Source: Diploptera punctata
Taxonomy: Eukaryota > Arthropoda > Insecta > Blattodea > Blaberidae
Reading direction: 5' to 3'
NCBI GenBank assembly: GCA_030220185.1
Contig: JASPKZ010007296.1
Location: 310,001-374,000 of the forward strand
Length of the DNA: 64,000 nt
Both the position numbers and the translations under genes were made by a program. Below the pieces are notes generated by a model. The model ran no database searches. It saw only the letters and a list, made by a program, of their open reading frames with translations, and had not been told where the DNA came from. Of the stretch, positions 20,265-32,167 are shown piece by piece. Numbering within the stretch: the stretch's first letter is position 1; each line of letters opens with the position of its first letter.

Positions 20265-20915
20265 GTTTAACCTCTCCCTTTTTATTTCTTATCCTTTGGT
20301 TTCCTGTTAATTTCCATTTTACGTTTTTGAGTTAGTTCCTGATCTCATACGTGTAGACTTATTCCCTATCTTACTTATGGGTTTAACCTCTAATTTCGTG
20401 TGCTCTTTATGCGTTTAACTTCTAATTTCTGGCACTTTCTTAAGTGTTTATCTTTTAATTTCTTGTATTACCCTGTGTGTTTAACCCCTAATTTCCTGTA
20501 GTACCTTATGAGTTTAACCCCTAGTTTCGTGTACTAATGTGTTTAACCTATAATTTCCTGAGATCTCCTTTTCTGTATTACCGTATGTGTTTAACTTCTA
20601 ATTCCGTGTATTATCCTTACGTGTTTATCTTCTATTTCCATGTCTACCCAATGTGTTTAACTTCTATTTTTCCGGTATTACCCTATGTGTTTAATCCCTA
20701 ATTTCCTGTAGTACCTGTAATAATCCCACTTTCTTGATTTACTTATGTTTTTAACCTCTCTTCCTACTTTCTTGTATTACTTATGTTTTTAACCTCTCTT
20801 TCTACTTTCTTGTATTATTTATGTGTTTAACTTCTAATTTTCATGTACACCTATGTGTTTAACCTCTAAATTCCTGAGATATCCTTTTATGTATTCCCGT
20901 ACGTGTTTAACTTCT
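20265..20915. repeat. Degenerate 33-bp minisatellite (gtgtttaacctctaatttcc)
   Basis: Roughly sixteen diverged copies of a unit with gtgtttaacytctaatttcc followed by tgtattacccta are spaced about 30-40 bp apart. The plus strand is strongly biased to C and T. It is non-coding in every frame. Confidence 0.85.
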
Positions 20916-21149
20916 TTTGTATGTAATATTCCTACTTAGGTCAATCTGTATCTCTGGGCTCTACTCGTCGATCGCACAATCGTATATATATATATGTTTC
21001 CTTTAGTATTTTTCTTCTAGTGTCTCGACGTTTCTGACGTCCCTGACTATTATTCGTTGTCCATTCGTTATGACCATATCCATGTGTGCGTACGACTTTT
21101 CTTCGCGGTTTTCCTAGCATCCTGGCATCCATTCTTTTGTATTTTCTTA

Positions 21150-21370
21150 GAAAGCCTGTTGGTGCCTCAACGTCCGCTACTGCGTCCAGAAGGGAATTAA
21201 ATCCTATCCTCCCAGACGGGGTCCGTCTCTTGCTCACCTCACTTCCTAACTTCGGGTTTATTAGAAACTCTGTTGGTTCCTCAACGTCCGCTACTACGTC
21301 CAGAAGGGAATTAAATCCTATCCTCCCAGACGGGGTCCGTCTCTTGCTAACCTCAGTTCCTAATCCCGGC
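21150..21370. repeat. 114-bp tandem duplication
   Basis: Two copies containing cctcaacgtccgctac (21165 and 21279) and ccagacggggtccgtctctt. Confidence 0.9.
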
Positions 21371-21371
21371 T

Positions 21372-21750
21372 ATGTATCCTTGGGGTGGGCTAGCGAACTT
21401 CTCGGGCTGCGACCTTGAGGACGCGGAATGGACGCCGCCTCCCCACTTGGTGACTCGAATATTATTATTCGGGCTCGGCCTCAAGGGAGAGGACGGGGGT
21501 TGTCCATCCGGGTCATCAGTGACTCGATCTGTCCCTAACTCTACTCCTATGCTTCTTTTAGCACTCATTCCGAGGGGCGGGCTAGCGGACTTCTCGGGCT
21601 GCGACCTTGAGGACGCGGAATGGACGCCGCCTCCCCACTTGGTGACTCGAATATTATTATTCGGGCTCGGCCTCAAGGGAGAGGACGGGGGTTGTCCATC
21701 CGGGCCATCAATGACTCGATCTGTCCCTAACTCTACTCCTATCATCCTGC
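21372..21750. repeat. 192-bp tandem duplication, GC-rich
   Basis: Two nearly identical copies start at ggggygggctagcg and contain cgggctgcgaccttgaggac (21403 and 21595). GC content is clearly above the surroundings, which opens long frames on both strands; these are by-products of the duplication and resemble no family. Confidence 0.9.
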
Positions 21751-22799
21751 TGCCTCAGGATCTACCTTAGGGAGAGCCGTCTTGGGCTCATCGGACGACG
21801 GCCTCATCATCGGAGTGGATTTGATCCGATTCTCTTCTGATGGTGGTCCTACTATTGCCCTCATCACTCCCTAAACCCGGGTATCATGACAGTTTTCCGT
21901 GGGTCTCCTTGCCCGTAATTGTATTGTGCTTTCATTTGTTTCTATGTTTCCTTGTTTCCTCTTAATTTCCTTTATTGTTAATTCCCCGATGCCTATCCTT
22001 CCCTAAACAACGATGTTCCTTATGGTCCCTAACGTCAGTGCCAAGCCGGCAAGGTTTTATGGCCAGTGCCCCAAGATCATTTTGGAGATCTCTGTCTCTA
22101 GATCTTGTCATAACGGGGGTGCCCCACCTTCCGACTTGCACCTGCCTAGCTTGTTGGCGAAGTGTTCAGGCAACTCGCCAAATTTTCGAGGTCAAAACCT
22201 CTCCAAACGGGTCCTTAGTCCTTCCCAACTTGTATCCCTGTGTGCGATTATGTAAAATTTTCATGTCTGTGTGTGTACTTCTCACGTTACCTGGCCTAGA
22301 TTGACCTAAGTTGTAGCCTATCCTTTTATCATCCTTCGTAGGCCTAAATATGAAGAGTCTTAAGCGATCTAGTTTTCATCTATTATCGTAATATGTCATA
22401 TCCCATGTGTATGTGTGTCTACTACTCGACCGGTCACTAGTCCTAACTGACATGGAACAAGGCTCGCAGTACAAGAGAGTCTAGGCGCCATTAGGCCCTC
22501 CTAACTTTACGAAGCCAGTCCATCTCAGCAGGGTCCACTGCCTGCAGAGTGTATTATTTGTTGAGTCATACCCAGTAATAGTACTTTGTGTATCCCCTGG
22601 GTTCCCATTTTGAAATTCCACCCTCTACTAGATCGACTAAAACACCTCACTGATTGCCAAGAATCCCAAATTTCGCCTTCTATATTCTGTGTATTATTCA
22701 ATGCGTTGTAATTCCTGCTAAGTTTCCATGCCCCTCTACCGTTCTCTTTCATTTTATGCATAAACATAAGTATTATTTTTGGTAGTTCGCTCTTATTTC

Positions 22800-22985
22800 A
22801 TTATTATTATTTTTATCATTATTATTGTTCTTATTATTGTTATTATTGATTTCCTGTGAATTATTATTAGTATTAGTCTTAATATTATTATTATTATCGT
22901 TATTATTATTATTATGATTATTATTATTATTATTTTCTGTGAATTATTATTATTATTATTATTATCATTATTTACTTTCCTGGTG
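22800..22985. repeat. Imperfect (ATT)n tract
   Basis: Interrupted att repeats with two embedded ctgtgaattatta phrases (about 22853 and 22936). Confidence 0.9.
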
Positions 22986-24525
22986 GTTTATATTTATTAT
23001 GTTTTTTACTAAGGTTCAGGGTCTTCGACAATATTAATAGTTTTATTTCCCTGTTTACATCCTATTAATCTCACGTGGATATCATAACTAGTCTCTAGCA
23101 TCCTATCCTTGAGGGTTATTCGTCGATGTTTGTTTGTCAAGTATCCTAATTTTCTCCCCAAAAAAAAAAACATGATACAGCCGAAAAGAAAATATTTCTG
23201 GGAATAAGTCTACCCTTCCTTTATTACTTCTGTAAGCATCAGTCTATCCTTCTGTTATCATTTCTGTAAGCATCTTGTTTCTACCTCCCCTCCGTAATCC
23301 TCACTAGCGGAGCTCTATGATTATGCCCAATCTCCATTCCCCTTTCCTATTCGAGCACTCTCTCATTTATTTCAGAATTCCTATTCCTTCCGTTTCCGAA
23401 ACCTTAATCTGAATTACGGATCAAGCGAGTCCTCCCTTAATTGCGCTAGCCTCCTTGACTTTACTTTTGATTTACTTGACTCATGATTTAGAAACGTCTC
23501 ACATTGTAGTCGAAATTTTCACAGAATGCGCCCGCCGGCATTGTTGTAAATCTCTCAACACCGCATGAGAGGTTGATAAAAAACTATTTTAAGTTATTAT
23601 TTAACCTGAAGTTCGGTCGTCTTCCTTTCCATGAGTCTAATGTTATTTCCCTTTTGGGGAGGCGGGTGGTCCCTACTTGGTATTATATTGCGCTAAATAT
23701 CCATTCCCCGCTTTGTTCGATTTCTCTATAATTCATCCGAAATTTCCATGCCCCTTTTCCATACTCTGGTTTCGAAACTAGAATCTACATCCCTAATTAG
23801 GTGCGTTCATATTTTCGTGATTGTGCTAATTCTCCATTCCCCTCTATGCTCGAGTTCTCGTTTATTTCTCCTAAGTCTTCATGCCCTTTGTTCATTTTCT
23901 CGGTTTTCAAATCTAAAATCCCTTTGATTGCCCATATATGCCACTATATTTTCTTTATTTAAGGTACGTTTTCTGATGTCTAGAAAAAAAATTTACTTCC
24001 CTGTAAATGCACCTAATATAATTTTTGTTCATATTCCTGAGGCCATCGGTTTTGGAGTCCTTATCTGTGTGGTTAATCTAACTATCACCAAAATAAACAC
24101 ATTCCAGAGCTTTGCTGCATTTTATCGCTATGTGACCTCCTAGGACACTTAGTGCACGTAGGAATGACGTGTCTCAAAATAAAATATCTCCCAAGATAGC
24201 GATTTTCCAATTTTCCACGCTGGTAAGTTCATATTTATATTATTCCGAAACTCCTATATTCTTGAACGTTAATAATATTATTATTTTATTTGTCATCCAA
24301 TCTTTTCCATTATTTCGCATTATGAAGGTATGATTTGTATCCGACTTCGTGTGTCGATTATTATTTTAGTGTGTTTTTTATTATTATTAATTTTAAATCA
24401 CTCAGTTAGTGGTTCTTCCTGTTTTACATCTGCCTCATGCCCTGTCTTGTTAATGTCGCACGGTAGGCGGTAGTAATTTTAAGCGGTTTTAAAATTTCTT
24501 CGATATTTTTAGTATGAATATTTAT
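22986..24525. other. Unassigned interval
   Basis: Pyrimidine-biased sequence without recognisable coding or repeat structure; a poly-A run lies at 23159-23170. Confidence 0.3.
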
Positions 24526-24527
24526 AT

Positions 24528-24800
24528 CTACTAGCATAGTGGTTAAAGTACCGCGCTACAAGCCGAAAGTTGGGGGTTCAAGCCCCGGTGTGTTTTAGGA
24601 TTCTTTTCCCGACCTAAACCTTCTGGCGGCACTATGGCCCTGGGATTAATTCAGCCTCTAACTGAAATAAGTACCAGACTCTTGTTCTGGGGAAAGGGCG
24701 GACGTCACGCAGGGCTGATAACCCGGCTGACATTAAGTGCCGATTGTCTAGAAATATTGGGAGCCCTAACATTTCCGTTACCTCAAAATCTCCGGTAGGG
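24528..24800 (+). mobile_element. tRNA-derived SINE (family S3)
   Basis: A box ctagcatagtggttaaagta and B box gggttcaagccccg sit about 45 bp apart, followed by a GC-richer body (ctggcggcactatggccctg) of about 200 bp. The 3' end and target duplication were not resolved. Confidence 0.75.
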
Positions 24801-25794
24801 GTGATATGTTACTTTAAATGTTACTTTATTTTTTCATTGTTATTACTTTATGTACAAATCCTCTGAGTTTTACGTTTTCCAACTCCCTAACTATTTTTCC
24901 TGCTAGTTTTCGGTTATTCTTTTTGTAATTAAATATTTATAGTCTTATTATTAGAATAATTGCTAATTTATTTTCCCAAAATAAATCATTCATTTCCTTT
25001 CAAATTATGATGCGGTTCCTTGAGCCTCACGTGGGCCAAGATTAATTACCAGTGTGGATGCATGAGTTGCAGCAGGGGGACTTAAATATCAATCGATTTA
25101 TTCTCCTTGTATTTTGTCGATAATATTTTTGATTATTAGCCTGAATATAAGTAGAATTTTATTTGATAGAAGTGGATAGAGTTAGTTTCCTACGGGGTGG
25201 CTGTAATGTTTAATATAGACTCCGTTAGAAGGCTCTGTAGTCATCGTGGCCATTTTGAAAAACAAAACACAAATATAATAGACGTTAGCCAACTTCCTAG
25301 TTCTTTATCCAAAAAAAACTACCTAGTTAATAAACCATAAATTAATTTTTTCGTATCCTATCTCTATCCAGATATCCAAGATCGCGTTTTACGTGGATAT
25401 ATATATATATATAAAAAAATGAATGTTTACATAGTGCAAACGTGGTATGAGTGCATTAGTGGCGTAAGTTTAAGATGTGTCCGCCATCTTGTCTGCTTAA
25501 ATCTATTACCCTTTTCCAAAAATATATAAAGTTCAATATAACAAAAATTTCCCATCTAGTGGCGTGTAAAGCAACCTATGATCCCTTGGGCTTATCTCTC
25601 GTGGTGATGCTTTCAGAAATGATTTATGTATACATGTGATCGTGCCACGTCTTACCGATAGACGAAATAATAAAATGTTGGCCGGGTGGGAGTACACAAG
25701 CTTTTTTTTTCTACCCACTTTAAGAGTATCTAATTACAATAAATATTAATAAAACACTATATTAAACGTATTTTGATGTAATTATCACTTCATT

Positions 25795-25862
25795 ATTTTA
25801 CTTGTACTTACTTACTTACTTACTCACTGGCACTATCGAACCCGTAGGTTCATGGCCGCACG
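25795..25862 (-). mobile_element. RTE-type LINE 3'-tail fragment
   Basis: On the minus strand it reads atgaacctacgggttcgata then gtgccagtgagtaagtaagt, the exact 3' end of the RTE-a family seen at 44045-44075 and 63885-63920, with a (TAAG)n tail. Confidence 0.85.
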
Positions 25863-26814
25863 GACTATGAAAATAAAGTGGAACTATTTCCTGTCATGTC
25901 CACATAAGTTATAAGAGTCCTTACTTCTAACCAGCGAGAAACTAACAATTTTCAAACTTTTAACCAACGATATACCACAAATGAGCACAATGTGTATATT
26001 TAATCATGGGATTCATTTCTATGTACCATATCTATGGTTTTCAACGGACTTATCCTTTACTTATTTAACCGCGTAAAATAATAAAAAGGACGTTCCCTGG
26101 ATTTTACCTACGTTAGAGTAATTTATTTGTTACAGTAATTGATTTAGGTTTGGCTAGTTTTTAGGTTCCCTGCGTTTTAAATGTGATTTGATACTAAAAT
26201 AAATTACATCTCCATTTTTGTTACTCTATGAAAAATTCAAAATGTCGGGCGATACCATGGTAAATCATATTTCCACTACTTCATTTTTAAACAGCGGTTA
26301 CATCTCTTAGCAAAACTGATTCATTAACACATTACAACACTTTAAATTACATCAAAAATGGTACAAGTCGCGTAAGTAAAAAGCTTGTCTTGTACCCCCC
26401 CTACCAAAATATTGTCATTATACACGTACAACATTGGATGAGATATTGCCTAAATTAACACACAATAAACAAAACTACATCACTTTCCTTATGTGTATCA
26501 AAATATCGAAACATGAACATACCATATAACATAAAAATTAATGTACATATAAATGTCTGCCAAAAAAAAATAACACCTAAAAAAAATTATCAACAACACC
26601 GAAATTGTATATATTATGAAGGTATGTTTTACCCATTGTAAAAACTTAATTATGCCCAGAAAATTAAACATTTGTTGAAAAAACATCAATACCAAAAATA
26701 TAACCTAAAAACAGCGATATATTCAAACTTTACCTATTATCTATAAAACCCAAATATTAGATCCAAAAAAAAAAAAAAAAAAATAACATAACCTAAAGCC
26801 AAATAATAATGTCC

Positions 26815-27812
26815 CAAAGTTGAATATTTTCTGGTTTCTCTCTGTTTTTAAAAGACGTAGTTTATTCAATGTGACTCTTCTCTTCCCAATTGAAAAAAAC
26901 ATATAAATTTTTATTGTATGTGAATTGAAGTTTAATTTGTGGTCTAAGGTTCGATATCTTTTATTCGTGACTATAATAATAAACTTATTTTCACGAATAT
27001 CCCATCGCCAGCCACCAGAATGTTACGCGCGCGCGTCCGTTAAGCCCCAGCGTAACGATAGCGTTAAGTTCACTATGTTTAAGTGGTCTTTGGCCCGAGC
27101 GGTTGGCCTTGATTTTGGAGTAGGAGTTCTACAACTAAACATAATAAACCATAGTAAACGAGAAATAACATTATTTATTACAATAAATACCACACATGAA
27201 GAAATCAACTCAAAAAAACACTGTTATTTAATTCAGCTGAAATCGCCACATTGTCCAATGTCAAAAATATTCAGATACCTAAATGCTATTAGTTAGAGAG
27301 ATATCCATTATTTTAAAAATATTCAATTTTGTTTCATAAGCTAAGTTACTCGGACCATTTGGTCCCGTATTTGATTCTAAGTATTAAAATGACCAAAGAC
27401 GTGACAGATGACAATACGTTACCCATGTAGATGCCACCGGCCCGCTGGGCCCTCCTGAGGGGACCGCACTCAGTCCCGCTGCTGTCTCTTTTCCATTCCA
27501 AACACTCTTCTTTATACATATCGAAAAATCAGATAATCTATCATCCCAGTCCCAGCTATCATGATGTCATCTTTAGTAACAATTCCACATCTAAGGTCAG
27601 GATGATGCAACTTCCTACTTTGACCCATGATAACACTGTTTGTTCATCATGAAATGTTTAACAATTGATTACAAATTTCTAAACTACAAGTCTCTCTTAC
27701 CAAGAATTATTAACTATATTAATAGAATTATTAACTATATTAATATGGGTATATTACCAAATGTCTTTATTTTTTATGATATCTGTAATTAGGCCTTTTG
27801 TATTTGTAATAC
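26815..27812. mobile_element. Fold-back element copy 2, central segment inverted
   Basis: 27018-27812 repeats 17308-18100, but 26815-27010 matches the complement of the central segment 17085-17297 (for example gtcccaaagttgaatatttt versus its complement at 17270-17290). Relative to its right arm the centre is therefore flipped compared with copy 1, and the second arm is missing. Confidence 0.78.
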
Positions 27813-28969
27813 TGGCTTTAGGTTATTTTATTTTTTTAGGATCTAATTTTTGGGTATAATTACTTGTTTTGTATGGACAATGGGTAAATTTTGGATATGT
27901 GAATATACCGCTGTTTTTAGGTTATATTCTAATAATTTTGGTATTGATGGTTTGCAACAAATGTTTTATTTTAGTATGGACAAATGATATATCTTTTCTG
28001 GGCTATGTTATATGTTATGTTCATTTCAGAACTTGATTTTTTTGGATACCTATAGTTTTATGGATTTGGTGTTGTACATGATTTTGACAAAGTTTTTTTT
28101 CAGTCATGATATTTTTTTTGTCAACCTAGGTTATGATATTTTTTTCAGAACTGGTATATTGGTAGAGTTACACTGTTTTAGTAAACGGAAGTATAGTTGT
28201 GAAATTTATTTAATTTTTTGTGTTAATTGAGGCAATATCTCATTCACTATTAATAATTGTACGTTGATAATGACATATTTTTTGTTTCGTCTATCGGGAA
28301 GGCGTGGCACGATCAAATGTATACATAAATCATTTCTGAAAGCATCACCACGAGAGATAAGCCCAAGAGATCATAGGTTGCTTTTACACGCCACTAGATT
28401 GAAATTTTTTTATATTTTCAGGATTACGAAAAGGGTAATAAATTTGAGCAAACAAGATGGCGGACACATCTTACACTTATGCCACTGATGCACTAAATAC
28501 TTTTTGTACTATGTAAACATTCTTTTTTTTTCTTATATAGATTTATTCACGTAAAACACGATCTTGGATATCTTACTGAACCATGGATAGAGGTAGAATA
28601 CGTAAAATTAATTTAAGGTTTATTAACTACGTAATTTGTTTTGTTAGGATAGAAAATGGGAAGCTGGCTGACGTCTATTATTAAGTTTTTGCTTGCAAAG
28701 TGGCAACGATGACTACAGAGCCATCTAACGGAGGCTATATTAACCATTACAGCCACTCCCGCAACTCGTGCATCCACACATCCACAACAAAAAATGATAA
28801 ACAGAAGTAATCTTGAAAAAGAAGAACCACCTATGAAAAAATATAGGAAATTCACATATCACCCCTGGGTAAATAATAAATTTCAAAATATATTTGAGAA
28901 GTTTAATATTAAATTAGCACCAAAAAATAACTACAGTTTAAATAAACTAATAAAAACCAACAAAAAATG

Positions 28970-29358
28970 AAAAAACTGATAAAAATAAAAAGTCAGGAAT
29001 ATATCAAATTGAATGCATGGGTTGTGAAAAGATATATATAGGGAAAACAAAAAGAAACCTAAAAATTAGAACCAAAGAACACATAAGAAATATTAAAAAT
29101 GGAGAAATTGAAAAATCTGCAGTTGCTGCTCATGTTTGGTCTGAAAAACATAATATAAATTCAGACACTAAATTATTAAAACAGTTAGAAAATACAAAAG
29201 AGCTGACTATTTGGGAAAAAATTTATATTCAGAAGAACAGAAACAGAGTTATGAATTTTGATATTCCGATGGAGGGTGACCTTGTTTGGAGGTTCTTTGG
29301 CCAACCACAGGATGGAGCTGACATCGACATCCAGGTGGTGCAACATAATGCAACATAA
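28970..29358 (+). pseudogene. PLE GIY-YIG endonuclease
   Basis: SGIYQIECMGCEKIYIGKTK begins at about 28993, in the same frame as the ATG at 29017. GIY and YIG strands, the CxxC pair (CMGC), RTKEH with the catalytic-type Arg and Glu-His, AAHVWSEKH, and IYIQKNRNRVMNFDIP near the end are all intact, which makes this the best preserved nuclease domain here. Upstream the linker has stops at about 28966-28985, so the full protein is broken. Length of the surviving frame agrees with a complete EN module plus tail. Confidence 0.85.
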
Positions 29359-29378
29359 ATAAAACCAGTCTGGGAAAG

Positions 29379-29412
29379 CGGACGATAAAACAGAATTGTT
29401 TTGAAACATGTC
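29379..29412 (+). ncRNA. Hammerhead-like motif (family C1)
   Basis: CGGACGA (29379-29385; U4 replaced by G), extra U, stem II AAAACA/UGUUUU perfect with loop GAAU, GAAA (29403-29406), then ACAUGU, self-complementary, with C at the cleavage position. One core substitution only; stem I is weak. Confidence 0.45.
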
Positions 29413-29609
29413 CAAGAACAAATCAACATTAATATTGAGGTAAGATGTCCAGACCAAAAATAATATAATGCAATGATATTATTCAGACATTAGTACCAGT
29501 TCCTTTTGATGACTGCTTTGGTCTATCATTTTTGTTTCACTAAAGCCAAAAATATTTATTCCTCTTTTTTCTATGTTTCAATTATTTTATTTTATTTTCA
29601 TAATTTTGT

Positions 29610-29890
29610 AGTTGGATAAAATACAATATGAAATGGAGGATACTGGTAATAGAATAAGATGATATAGCCATATTAATAGAATGAATACTGGAAATACCAA
29701 GACAAACAATGAAATTTAGATTATGAGAGAAGATGCCAAGAGGTTAGCTATGATATTGATGGGAAGAACATGTTAAGAAGAATGACAGGAAAAGAGGGGC
29801 TGAACGAGTGCAAATGATGGAAAGGAGACATGGAATGACTAAGATAGATGGAAGATTTGTCTAAAATTTGATTTCCAAAATGGGGATGCA
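29610..29890 (+). pseudogene. LINE C-terminal relic
   Basis: Fragments such as YSHINRMNTGN.KTNNEI and REGLNEVQMMEER-like residues recall the WxGHxxRM and C-terminal blocks of RTE-type LINEs. Heavily decayed. Confidence 0.4.
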
Positions 29891-30389
29891 AGACTAGATA
29901 AAGAAGATAATTCGTACAGTTCAACTAATATTTATGTATTAGGAAATAGTACCCTATATTTTATGTAAACCCTTCAGCTACTAATTTGTTTTTCTTCCCC
30001 TCCCTCTTTATTATGTTTGTATCACCTGAAACTGGTTATACAAACCCTTTCCAATTAATAGATCGAGGGATGAAAATTAGATAAATAAACAGTATTTAAA
30101 AAATACTTTTAAAGATCTCTCTTCTTCATCTCCATTGTAGTTGAACCTCTCACCTTTTAGGTTCTTTTATGTTACACACCATCTGAGCTTTACAGTGGCA
30201 CCACCTGTCTGGAGAGGGATTTGGATCAACACATACTTTTTTGACCATTCAAGGATATAGAGGGCCTCCCCAAATGAGTGGTCAGCTCAATCCAAAGGCC
30301 TCCTCCGAGAAAATGAACATTTAAGATAAAACACACCATTCACTCACATATTCATACTAAGTATGATGAATATGATTATGATGATTACA

Positions 30390-30530
30390 ATGGCTAGATG
30401 ATGTTCAGGGACTGTGAGGTGAGGAAAAATCCCCAAAAAAAGAAAAAATCATCCAGGAAACTTGTCCCAACTAGGGGTCAAACCTGGACCTGCTGAGGTC
30501 TCGGGGTGTAGCATCACTGTCTCATATCAC
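30390..30530 (-). mobile_element. tRNA-derived SINE (family S2), decayed
   Basis: On the minus strand, aggtccaggtttgacccctag (B-box region) and the gaggttttcctcac-type body correspond to the copy at 13795-13990. Confidence 0.6.
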
Positions 30531-30689
30531 AATATTACTAATTAATTTTGTGATCAATATTGTTACTGAAGCAATGGTTCACTTGCTTCCCCTGAAAGCA
30601 CAATACTGCAGGATAGAGGTTTAAGGAAAATATTCTTGGTACTACAGATCAAATAATTGACATTGGGGAAGAAACCATGTATCTCTTCA

Positions 30690-31850
30690 GCAACATAATG
30701 AAAGCAATGATTATAGCAAAGCCTTCGACTCACTAATAAGAAACATCATAAAAGAGAAATTGGGGAAAATGATCAGACATAGGAACTACCTCACAACAAT
30801 CATCACAAACATACTTCAATTCAACAGTGTTATCATAGATAACAATCTGGAGAAATCTGAACCAATATTACAGACAAAGGGAGACCCCCTAAACCCGGTA
30901 CTATTCAACATAGCAACAGCAGATGTCATAGAAGCAACTATGAAAGAAAATAGTACCACGAAACTATACATTTATGCAGATGACATGCTCCTAGTAACAA
31001 ACAGAAAAGAGGACTTACAGAAAAGCCTGGAAGGCCTATCAACATGGGCCGATAAAAATGGCCTGAAAATAAACACCGACAAAAGTGTAAATATGATATT
31101 CAGGATAGGTGGGAAAATATCAGGAAAAGACACACTGCAACTTGGATCGGAAAAGTTAAAAACAGTAAACAATACAAATATTTTGGAATCACACTACAAA
31201 CATCAGGGACCACATTTAATATACATGTCAAACAGAGAGCAATTGCAGCTATTATAGCAATGTATGAAATAAAACAGCTTCAATCACTCTCCCTGAAGAC
31301 AGCAATGAGAATATTCAGAGCAAAGATAACACCCGTACTCACATACGCAATACAAATAATATGGGAGCATCTTAAGAAAAGAGACTTGCAAACCCTTGAA
31401 CACGTCAAAACAACATTTCTAAAGAAAGTCCTAGGTGTCTCAAAGTACACACCATCCAGGCTCACATACTTACTAACAAAGGAGCCAATCCTAATAGAAG
31501 AAGTGCGCTTCACACTGCTATTGCCATCCACTCAGGCATACCAGTCTCATGACAGAATATCTAGAAAAAAGGAACGACATAGAAGATGAATTCAACATTA
31601 CCAGCGCAATGACAGATAGAAACTGGACAAGGGCGAACCAACAGATGAGGAGTACAGTCAACAGACTCGCAGTACATGGCTTTCATCACAAACTATGGAA
31701 CATTAACACCTTTTACACTGTATCCAAGAAATGTGTATGCAAACTATGCGGACTAAAATGCGACAAATACCACGTTTTGAAATGCAAGAATAACACAAAA
31801 ACTGTGATGTATCTCAGCACAGAGCACTGATTCCAGTGCCTACTCTACTC
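30690..31850 (+). pseudogene. Non-LTR retrotransposon RT, C-terminal half
   Basis: Reading across frameshifts: KAFDSLIRNIIKEKL (RT motif A region), TKGDPLNPVLFNIATADVI (motif B), LYIYADDMLLVTN with the catalytic YADD (motif C, about 30970), GLKINTDKSV (motif D), then ITPVLTYAIQIIWEHL, KVLGVSKYTPSRL and a terminal Cys cluster CKLCGLKCDKYHVLKC. The residues around motif B have lost a codon pair (RQG). It lacks the endonuclease end, is 5'-truncated and has at least two frameshifts. Confidence 0.85.
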
Positions 31851-32003
31851 TTATGCACACTTGTGCACGTTTCCTACTATTATTACCACTGTCTCATATG
31901 TAGCAGGCCTGGGACATTTTTGAAAATAGAAAGTCAAATTTAATAAAAATATACAATAATTAAATAATTCTTACTAAAAATTTATTTATTTCTAATTACT
32001 TAC

Positions 32004-32167
32004 CATTCTTGACTCTATCCATTACATTATGCACTCCACCAATGTGATCATGATGCCAGTGAGTGATTATAATATGCTCCAAGTCTATCTTCTCATTCTT
32101 TAAAACCTTGTCTAGATTCTTGGTATACTGAGGTACATCACTATCTCCAGTATCCAATAAAATTCTC
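32004..32167 (-). CDS. LACTB2: LACTB2-like metallo-beta-lactamase endoribonuclease, one internal exon
   Basis: The 164-nt exon encodes 54 full codons, RILLDTGD...DRVKN, with the metal-binding motif THWHHDHIGG (HxHxDH) and the preceding LLDTG strand of the metallo-beta-lactamase fold; this spacing and the RRILxDTG start match LACTB2, a mitochondrial RNA-cleaving enzyme. On the minus strand it is preceded by tgaaatttag and followed by gtaagtaatt, canonical splice signals, and one base of a split codon lies at each end. No stop interrupts it. Neither the upstream exon nor the exon with the downstream PGHT motif was found in the window, so its introns would be long and full of the surrounding transposons. 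A retained exon of a dead copy cannot be excluded. Confidence 0.78.

Larger units (their letters stand above)
25050..28790. repeat. Giant interrupted palindrome, about 3.7 kb
   Basis: Left arm (about 25050-26810) and right arm (about 27812-28790) are inverted copies. Examples: ggctgtaatgtttaatatag at 25199 with its complement near 28745; tagtggcgtgtaaagcaacc at 25558 with its complement near 28378; ttaggttatattttggtatt-type sequence near 27920 with its complement near 26700. The arms differ by indels, including an RTE tail (25795-25862) present only in the left arm. The centre holds the fold-back copy 2. No transposase was found. A partial related copy lies at 48350-49560. Confidence 0.78.
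28820..29460 (+). mobile_element. PLE 3' half (family C1)
   Basis: Starts within the RT-to-nuclease linker (KKYRKFTYHPWVNNKFQNIF at about 28831), continues through the GIY-YIG domain, a hammerhead-like motif and gaggtaag at about 29437. No RT core and no clear target duplication were found. Confidence 0.75.

Noticed and set aside
20265..20915. CRISPR-like array
   Set aside because: The units are degenerate and contiguous without unique spacers, in a eukaryotic context: a minisatellite.
21353..21770. Long overlapping reading frames of about 130 codons on both strands
   Set aside because: They arise because a GC-rich 192-bp unit is duplicated; both strands are open, the residues repeat with the DNA repeat and no domain is recognisable.
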